Below are positions 56,460 through 64,000 of a stretch of DNA of 64,000 bases, in pieces. The translations under genes and the position numbers were made by a program. The stretch lies in the NCBI GenBank assembly GCA_015178975.1, contig WHVD01000004.1, positions 310,001 through 374,000 on the forward strand. Reading direction: 5' to 3'. The stretch's first letter is position 1. Every line of letters begins with the position of its first letter. The notes below the pieces were generated by a model, which was given only the letters and a program-made list of their open reading frames with translations, made no database searches and had not been told where the DNA came from. The stretch is from Hysterangium stoloniferum. Lineage: Eukaryota; Basidiomycota; Agaricomycetes; Hysterangiales; Hysterangiaceae.

Positions 56460-57335
56460 CTACACCCCCTCCTCATCTGAACTGGCCTCCTCGGAACTCC
56501 TGTCCTCCGGCTTCTCATACACAAAGCCAGCATACTCCATCAGGAACCTAAAATGGTCCCCACAGAGTACACAGAGATCATTTGCCATCACCACGCTGAC
56601 CTTGTTGCTCTTCTGGAGCAACTTGTTTTGGACCTCAATCCCCTCGGTGATCCATCCCAAAACTTCCTCCAGACCGGAGTACCCGTCCGACCTGCCATTC
56701 TCCCGTGAACCAGACCCCACAGCCTGCTCGTGAATGAGCGAGCACCTCACCTTGAGGTGCACACACTGGTAACACCCCGGGCCCTGGCTGGACTTCCGAT
56801 TGCACTCAGTGTTCCGGTCATTACAACCAGAACACCGTGGGTCGTTCCGAGCCGGTAGGTGGACTGGTGCCACCTTCCTTGCCTTCTGTTGACATGGTTA
56901 GCTCCATGGTATACCCACGGACCGAAACTTACCTTGTTGGGGCTCTCTGGCTCCCCCTCAGACTCAGACTCGACTTCCACCACCTTGTGCTGAAAATGCC
57001 AAGTCAAAAGAAGCGAGAAGTTGAACTATGGGACTTACCTTTCCTGCAACGACTGCGGCTCTATCCACAGCCACCCAGGCTTTCTCTGCCACCACCCTGG
57101 CCTTCGCCACAGCCACCCGCGCAGCCTCCTCCTCCTCCCTCTGCTTCTGCCTCGCAGCCTCTTCCTCCACGGCCATGGCCACCTGGTATTCCCTGTTCAG
57201 ACCTCCTGGGCTTCTCGCTCCACCTCTTCTCGCTGTTGACGTTGCTCGTCCCGCTGCACCAAGATTTGGGCAGCGGACAGTGGCGCCCGGTACTGATTGC
57301 CCATGGAGGGCCCAGCGGTCGGCATAGGCTTGCAC
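56460..57335 (-). CDS. antisense Zn2Cys6-like gene carried by element II
   Basis: Opposite in strand to gag-pol, between the chromodomain and the 3' LTR. It starts at 57,335 and appears whole, with two short GT-AG introns near 56,984-57,038 and 56,874-56,932. The N-terminal part is an Ala/Glu/Arg-rich predicted coiled coil (EEEAARQKQREEEEAARVAV), then an acidic stretch (EVESESEGEPESPNK). The cluster CSGCNDRNTECNRK, then CYQCVHLKVRC, has the spacing CX2CX6CX9CX2CX6C, which fits the fungal Zn2Cys6 DNA-binding consensus. An acidic C-terminus ends in DEEGV. No enzyme motif. Chromovirus III has a counterpart in the same place. Confidence 0.72.
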
Positions 57336-58388
57336 GGCGTGGGCTTTAGTCCCATTTTTTCGAAGATGGGGGTAATAAAGAAGAAGAAATTTCTATTTTT
57401 TCAAATTTATATATAGGCTCATCGTGTTTGAACCTTACCTTCCAGATCACATGACTCTTTAACACATACATGTAACCGACATGACCTTTGACACATGCGC
57501 GTAGCCAACAAGAACCTTATCTAGGTCTAGAGCCTCTCTGGGACTTCGGCATAAAGGGAGGGTACTGTTACGACCAGACAATTCTGCCGGACTCCAGGCA
57601 CTAACTTGTACGCCCCCATGCGCTACAAGCACCAATTGTCTGTTTATAGGATTTCCCACCCGGACTCCGTACGACAAGACTTGTTATGTTCGACCTCATT
57701 ACAACACATATCAGTCACCGAACCTCCCCTGGACTCCATCTCTGTCTATGTCCGTCTTCGTCCCACGCATCAGTCACTGGACCCTGCTCAGAATCCCGTC
57801 ACCGCTCTAATCGAGCCCCGTTCCCATTTTAGTCAAATGACCTGTCACGATTTAGGACTCCACTCCCGCTCCGTTTCCCGTTATGGGTTATGCTTTGTCA
57901 TGATTCGGACTCCGCTCTGTTCCGTCCCGTTCCTAACACCAAACTTGGTGTTTACTATTCCCATTTTATGTTTTGTTAGTTTCGTTTCATCATTACTGGA
58001 TTTGGTATGTCATGCATTCCACAGTCTATATAAACTGGCAGATGTTGTACATACAATCCAGTCAGAAAATTAGCTTAGATTCCCCCAGTAATCTAATAAC
58101 ATTTTCCACTCTAAACCCTTGCTTGATTCACACTGCTCACACTAGTCGGAGCCCACGGGCTCCGGTGCATCTATCTCTCTCAACTATCTCAACCCACGAC
58201 CCACGACCTCCGACTTACGACCTACGACCCATGAACCCTGCCCAGACTCCCTGGGATTCCCGTCCATCTGTTTGAAATTGGACAACACGATCTAGTGAGG
58301 GCACAGCCTATAAGCTGAAGCCAAGTCCTACCGGATATCCCGCGGGTTTCTCTGGAGACCCAGCCTGTGTGTGTATCCTAACATTTGG

Positions 58389-58830
58389 TATACTTAATAT
58401 TTTTCAGATATCCTCCATGCTTCAATCTTCCATAATTATCTGTAATGTTCCTTAACCTTCTGACCTGACTTCTGACCATGGAACATTTCTAGTTCCCAAA
58501 CTTCTGAACCTGATCCTTGCTCCACATTTGGAAACTTGTCTGCTGACAAGTATTCATTGTTTGCTTGTTGTGCTCCTTTCCAAGTGGAGTCCAGTGACTG
58601 ATGTGTGGGACAGGGTCAGGGATAGGCAGGGATGACATACATGGGTTCCAGTGGGTATTCCAGTGACTGGTTCTTGGGACAATGAAGGTTGGACAGGGCA
58701 GGTTCAATGTCCGGGTCCTGGTGGGTATTCCAGTTAACCAATAACTGGTGCATGTAGGGTGCGGGTGCATATAGGGTAGTGCCTGGAGTCTCCAGTGGGT
58801 TTTCTGGTTGTAACATGCCCAACCACACTT
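58389..58830. mobile_element. LTR-derived remnant (mixed A/B-like)
   Basis: Short blocks resemble the family B end (GGAACATTTCTAGTTCC, TTGTTTGCTTGTTG) and the family A end (GGTTTTCTGGTTGTAACA at about 58,804). No complete boundaries or duplication could be defined. Confidence 0.5.
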
Positions 58831-58899
58831 ATTACAAGTGCAGTGCACTTCAAAAAAAATATTTTGTACACTGATTTTGCATTCATCTCAAAATATGTA

Positions 58900-59585
58900 C
58901 AGTGGCTCACAAAACTGTTCCAATGTTCTGGTAATTCCCATTAAATGTTTTATAACCAATCAAATAAATCTCCTAAAATAGTAAAAGTATTCTCACAGAT
59001 GCCTTAGCATATTAGCTTTTATATTCCCAAATATTACATAATATTGATGGACATTGGTGTCACAGTGAATATTTTAAAATAACCAAGCATTGAAACAGTT
59101 TTGTGACCTTATCTCTTCACAGACTTCACTATATAATATTATATACTAGAGACATAGTAAAATTCCAAAATAAATCACCTGACATATATTCAATGTTCTA
59201 ATTGATATGTGACTGTGAAAGTTGCATTTTAACTATCACTCTCATCACAAAAGCTATTTCTCCTCTCAAAAAAGAACAGATCATCTCCCTCCTACAAAAT
59301 GGACTTTCCAATAGGAATGTGGCCTCTATAACAGGTCTTAGCAAGTCTACTATCAGTTGAATTGGTCAGGAGATAGACATAGACAAAGAAAACCTGAAAG
59401 GAGGATGTCCTTCCAAGCTTTCTCCTCTGACCAAAAGAGGATCATGCATCAAATCACCTCTGGCAAATGAGATAATGCTGTCCAGGCCACACACTCCCTG
59501 TGTACTAGTCTGAAATAGTGGGATGCAACACCTTTACCTGGTTATCTGGTTCCTGATCAGCCTACTAAGAACCTGTTGAGCGAAT
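58900..59585 (+). mobile_element. Tc1-like DNA transposon 3, 5' fragment
   Basis: Begins CAGTGGCTCACAAAACTG after TA at 58,898-58,899. An inner inverted copy of the site lies at about 59,087-59,107 (CATTGAAACAGTTTTGTGACC), as in transposons 1 and 2. The DNA-binding part of the transposase (KKEQIISLLQNGLSNRNVAS, TGLSKSTIS, GGCPSKLSP) follows at 59,250-59,480, with a stop and a frameshift. The catalytic domain and the right end are missing; similarity ends near 59,585. Confidence 0.8.
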
Positions 59586-60024
59586 TCACTTAATGTTATT
59601 CAATCTCATGACAACAACTAAGTCTCTCACAAAGAGAATTAAATCGTTATACTTATTTCTTCACGCATCTACCCATTGGAGGGCATCGACGAACATTATA
59701 GACAGAACAATAGTAAGAAAAGAAATCATTATAATATTACAGCTTAGGGAGCCCTCATTTTTCCAACAGTCATGCCGTACATTGCGATCAAGAATTCTGA
59801 AAACAGTCGAAAACCAAGACGAAGAACACGAAGAAAAAACGTAGAGCGTCTCGACCGACCAACACAAAAAACCCTACCTACGAGTAGAGGAACCATCTGC
59901 TAGGTGCTTCTCACTAGAGTCGTGATGAGCTTCTGACTTGCTGGCTACCGACGCCTTCGAGGTGATTGAGAAGCTACACGGGTGCGACATGTTATCCTTG
60001 CGATAGGCAGAAAACAAGTAAAAT
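59586..60024. other. region downstream of the HAM1-like gene
   Basis: Short frames on both strands, none with a motif. Probably 3' untranslated and intergenic sequence of the minus-strand gene. Confidence 0.5.
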
Positions 60025-63000
60025 TTACATTGGAGACCGCCATTCGGGCCCTTGTCTGATGACTTCTTCTTCTTCCTGTTGCTTTCTCACCCATGCGTGC
60101 GGGTTGCCCTCATTAGGAAGCAACAATGAGTCCTATTCAATCGGTTCACAATTCAGTACGCAACCCACGTTAAGAGGGGATAACTCGCCTTCTTAGGGAC
60201 AATATTAAACTTGCTCTGGCGTTCCGCCCGTCCCTCCTTGGCTTTCTTCGCAGCATCGTCGGTCTGCCGATTGAACAACTGACGATGAAAAATCAGTAAT
60301 CTGAAAATACACAATTGAGTTGTTCTATACCTCCTTGAGCGCAGTCGCTCTCGACATGCCCTCAGTCGCCTTCGCTTCTTCCATACGGTCCCTCACTCTC
60401 ACGAGTTGCTGGTCCACAAGCTCAAGTACCGTTCTGGCATTATTACGGAGAGCACGCTGGATTTGCCTCTTCACGATCCTGGTTGCGAGAGGACGCATGA
60501 ACGTGTACAGAGCGTCATGTTTGCTGTCGCGAATACCGAATTTAAGCGAGCCGATGCTGATGTGCACATCTTGTACTTTGAAAACTGAGTTGGAGTCTTT
60601 TGCCGCTGTGAGGAGGTGTATTCTCATCTTCGGGAGTGTTAAGAGTGGAAAATATAGGGGGGTGCAAGTGGTGGGGAACATACCTTTATGCCATCGCCAC
60701 CAAGAAGGACGTCTGCAAGCCCGGAATCTCGCATCTTAACCGGAAAGCTCTTTTTGTTGAAGTAGAACATCACATCACGCAGATCCGCCTTTAATAAGGC
60801 GTCAGAATATGATGTCGCACAACAGATATGTCCCATTACCTGAATTTGACCCAGCGTGATGATGAAGTTGTGGTGGTTCTCATCGTGGATGTTTGTATAA
60901 GGTGAGAACTTGGTGAAGTTGTGGGCTTCGACGGATACCACACTATATCACTGGTTGACTAACATTATCTATTGCTTTTCGGGACTCACTTAGGGAAGAG
61001 GTTGCGTCCACTCAATGTCAGATTTTCGATGACAACATCGTAATTTTCGTCAGAGTATTCAGCGCGCGGAATGGGAACGTATCCGACCTGTGCAGTAGGA
61101 TCAAGATTCAACGATTACTTGAGTGCTGCTAAGGGAGGAACCCGCCTACCTTGTCAATAATGCTCGGTATAATCACAGTCCTGATGTCAGCCCAGAGCTC
61201 CGGCTTGAAAGACAATGAACCCTCCGAATCAAACAGCAGGCTACGCGTAAGGCGCGACCAGTCATGCCCGAAACGCTCGTTTAGCGGGTCGTTTTTCAGG
61301 TTGGTGAACCTATTATACTTTCAGCATGCAATATGGATTTAAAAATCAATTGGGTCATGTACCAGTGACTGACTGAATCGAATAGCTCATCGAAATACTT
61401 CTTGTACTTCTGGTCGAAGAATTGGCGACCTATGAATAGATCAGGGGATGAATTCTTTATGAAACGACAGTCACTTACCTTTCTCTCTGATGGCATTACC
61501 ATCCTTGTTGCATTGCGCGTCAACAACATAACCGGGTTCCAGGAGGACCTTGTTATACAATATTAATTAGCTATTAAGATGACATATATCAACTGAGTTT
61601 ACCCTCTTCATCCACTGTTGCACGGACTCCAACCAAGTGCGCATTTCTTCATCCTGGCGGGCCAGATCGAATAATTTATTGACAGCATCAATGGCCGGCT
61701 GCGGGCTTGTGCCATTTGCAAAGCGCGAGAGAAGAAAGATAAGCTCTTCTTTGGCCTATATAGTGTCAGATATGAGAAAATTTATGACATAAAAAGATGA
61801 GCACAAACCTCTTTCAATGCGCCCTGGTTCCACAATCCAACAGCACCAGTATCACGTTGGTCATTTGTCGCACTTACGGTTTGATGACCGTATTCAGAGA
61901 GTGTGTCGAGGTACCACCTAATGCTCTCTTGGTAGTCCTTATCACCCTGGCACTCCGTCACCACCTGAGCGTACATGGCCAATTTAGCCTGTGAGTGCAG
62001 AAATTTGGACGGGAACTTCAATTACCTTCTTAGCCCTGTTGATAAATCGCTCGCGCCTCTCCTTGGGGAAATATTCCTTTCCGAGGAACTCCTTCGTCCG
62101 AACATACTCATTCCCTGCGCGCTGACGGTACTCCTCAGGGACTCGCTCCTTTGCCCCAGTAAAACGGTCCAAGAAACGACCCTTTACCTCCTTCTTGACA
62201 CCGCCAATATCTCCATTACTCCCCTTTGCTTTTGCTTCTTGTGCTTCCTGACGCGCCGTTTTAGCCTGTTCAATAATCTCACTCGCGGCGTTGCCACCAG
62301 CTCCACGCGCTTTCTTCAGCTTCTCCTCTTCGCCGCTGGAAAGACCGGTTTTCCCACTCCTGTCCAAGAAAGCAGGTTGATTAGGGCTCACGGGTTCATC
62401 TACACGATTGAGTGCCTCTTCATCTGGACGGATGGCGTCTGCGGATCTCACGAGGAGATCGCGGCCGATTACCGAGAAATCAGATATGAGTTTCCGGGCT
62501 TCTGCATTGGTTAAAAACAGGGAAAGAAGTGTTCTGAGGTGGTGAGCGGCTACGCAATATACTAATATCAGCCAACTGAAAGAAATTGGAATTGAACATA
62601 AGAATTGCTCGCCTTGCATGCTGTCATTTTTCACTTTATCTGCCGTTATGCCAATTGTATCAGCTGGATCACGCTTAGCGCCGTGACTCGCATCGACGCC
62701 GCGTGTGTGCCAGATAAACTTCTGCAGCAGCTCATCGGCATTTTTCTCCTTCACGATCAAGCGAGCCTGTTCCCTGGTCAGTACGCGGGTGAGTCTCTAC
62801 CTGTACCCTGCACTTACAGTTTCGATAATATCTCTCACATCGTTGACAAGCTGTTCACCTGATGGGCTGAGTTTGGAAACGTCTACTGGAGAGTTCCTTT
62901 CGACATATTGCAGCGCCTCGTCTACCTGCTCATTGTCCGGCATTTTTCCTCCGCGCAAGGCTTGGATAACATGGTAGAGCTTCAGCTATAAATACCGCCA

Positions 63001-63167
63001 GATATCAACCTCATTAGCATTTAATATTCCTAACACAAAAGGGGAATTTGAGGGTACCGTACCTTTCTGCGGATATCTGCATGAAGCTTGTCTTTGTTGA
63101 CTGGGTCTGTTACGGCGTTCTTTCCTGGGTGCTCTGAAATTTCTCTGGTTGCTGCGGGGAGTGACAT
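60025..63167 (-). CDS. HAM1-like (HAM1_N/HAM1_C) protein, complete
   Basis: Fifteen inferred exons (minus): 63,167-63,063, 62,985-62,818, 62,766-62,613, 62,549-62,026, 61,988-61,809, 61,755-61,603, 61,548-61,479, 61,429-61,363, 61,309-61,150, 61,087-60,990, 60,942-60,840, 60,788-60,684, 60,627-60,331, 60,278-60,201, 60,132-60,025. They sum to 2370 bp, 789 residues, in frame. Conserved blocks are YHVIQALRGGKMPDNEQVDEA, DVRDIIETARLIVKEKNAD, LRTLLSLFLTNAEARKLISDF, YQESIRWYLDTLSEY, SRFANGTSPQPAIDAV and, in the C-terminal HAM1_C-type domain, DVHISIGSLKFGIRDSKH and LVDQQLVRVRDRM. The middle is Lys/Glu/Ala-rich. Some basidiomycete members are linked to membrane or lipid binding by fold similarity; the function here is unknown. 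The intron at 62,550-62,612 would be GC-AG and its length is a multiple of three, so retention keeps the frame. The intron at 61,989-62,025 is only 37 bp. Confidence 0.85.
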
Positions 63168-64000
63168 AGTCAGGTTAGAGATGAAAAGGCGAAATGCGGG
63201 GAATTTGTTTTCCAACCTTTCTGACTGCTGGATGAACTACGTGACGTCAACTTCTGAAGGGAGCTTGACGTCACACGAGTCCCCTTTCTTTCCTTCCGCC
63301 TCTGCATCGCGTTGACCGCTGAGTCGCTAGTTCAATGATCCGTTATGTCTCAGATTTTATCTGGATCGAAGTTTCACACTGCTGTATGGGTAACGTTCGT
63401 GGTTGTCACACATTCAAGTTGACTGTTGTCGAATCGTGTATAGATCACCTGTCCAGCTATACCATTGAACTATACCTTTTCAACACCCTGCAACATCGAA
63501 TTTGTTCATAGTAGAATACCCCCCTTCAACCACAGATGATGAAGCCTCGTTGTTGTCGTAGCGAACTTAAACCATGCTTCCCTAAATGCCAGTTTTATGC
63601 CGAAGTATATCTACTACTGTACTGTATGTCTCGCAAGCTTTGATAACCATTGTTACATAGTTGCCTTACGTGCAGAACAAGCCAGAATCCAGCATCTGAC
63701 CAATTCATTCAAGTTTGATCCTTCGCCGTCGCTGCAGTCGCTGCTCCGATTGCTGTCTCGAACCCTCCATATCAATTGTCACAGGCCCCCAACCCTGGAG
63801 CATGTCTGTGGTGACCTACTATAGGCCGAACTTAGAAAGCGAAAATAAGGAAGGCCCACAGAATAGTTGCACTAGTGACGCTCAGTTGGACTATTACTTT
63901 CGCCAAAGTCTACATTATTTTGATGGGGAATCAATACTTGTACTAACCAATGTTTGTGGGTGTACATGTATTACAGGGATATATGCCATCACTAGATAAG
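63168..64000. other. upstream region of the HAM1-like gene
   Basis: Likely promoter side of the HAM1-like gene. Plus-strand frames at 63,597-63,999 show no motif and I do not call a gene. Confidence 0.5.

Larger units (their letters stand above)
50007..58383 (+). mobile_element. Ty3/gypsy chromovirus II (family A), full length, broken
   Basis: 8377 bp, LTRs 50,007-51,118 and 57,566-58,383, duplication TTTGG at 50,002-50,006 and 58,384-58,388. A purine tract (AAAGGGAGGG) abuts the 3' LTR. Gag, protease, RT, RNase H, integrase and chromodomain follow in order on the plus strand. A gene on the opposite strand occupies 56,460-57,335. The 5' LTR is about 290 bp longer than the 3' LTR because of a tandem repeat. 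About eight to ten breaks in gag-pol. Confidence 0.94.

Noticed and set aside
59593-59867. Overlapping frames on both strands near the HAM1-like gene
   Set aside because: No motif and no splice pattern; best explained as 3' untranslated or intergenic sequence.
63425-63490. tRNA-like D-arm (complement TAGTTCAATGGTATAGC) downstream of 63,425
   Set aside because: It has an A-box-like sequence, but no convincing T arm or acceptor stem could be paired.

Overview
This is a fungal nuclear window, most likely from an Agaricomycete (mushroom-type basidiomycete). The evidence is host genes broken by many GT-AG introns of about 50 bp, protein families typical of that group (a many-exon HAM1-like gene, a CcmS-related gene, an Agaricomycete-type UDP-glycosyltransferase), and a dense load of Ty3/gypsy chromoviruses, DIRS-like and Tc1 elements. 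No bacterial gene organisation is seen.

Layout. (1) 1-13,780 is a nest of mobile elements: a DIRS-like fossil hosts both a Ty3/gypsy element (running off the left edge) and a Tc1 transposon; these in turn host solo LTRs and a second Tc1, up to four levels deep, almost every step bounded by a readable target-site duplication. (2) 13,880-15,611 is a 5'-truncated, frameshifted piece of UBA2 (SUMO-activating enzyme subunit). (3) 15,651-31,112 is a huge near-palindrome: two arms of about 7.2 kb in inverted orientation around a 687-bp spacer. Each arm holds a complete CcmS-related gene, a decayed dihydroorotase (URA4-like) copy, a gag-like remnant and a UDP-glycosyltransferase. The glycosyltransferase is complete only on the right (11 exons, open for 526 codons) and is truncated and LTR-interrupted on the left. 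The right arm therefore looks parental. (4) 32,038-40,415 is a TA-flanked foldback element hosting a 411-bp TRIM whose LTRs contain a tRNA-like Pol III promoter, and a 6.9-kb chromovirus that carries an antisense zinc-cluster ORF. (5) 40,416-50,006 is a graveyard of transposase remnants and solo LTRs, several nested inside one another. (6) 50,007-58,383 is a full-length but broken chromovirus with LTRs, TSDs and a second, apparently intact antisense Zn2Cys6-like gene. (7) 58,900-59,585 is a Tc1 fragment, and 60,025-63,167 is an apparently intact HAM1-like host gene (15 exons, 789 codons when my exon calls are summed).

The most unusual items are the palindrome with its sharp identity step, the TRIM with tRNA-like LTRs, and the recurrence of antisense zinc-cluster genes downstream of pol in two different chromoviruses. 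All calls come from reading the sequence and remembered family motifs; no search was run. Long stretches not listed below contain no gene that I could recognise.
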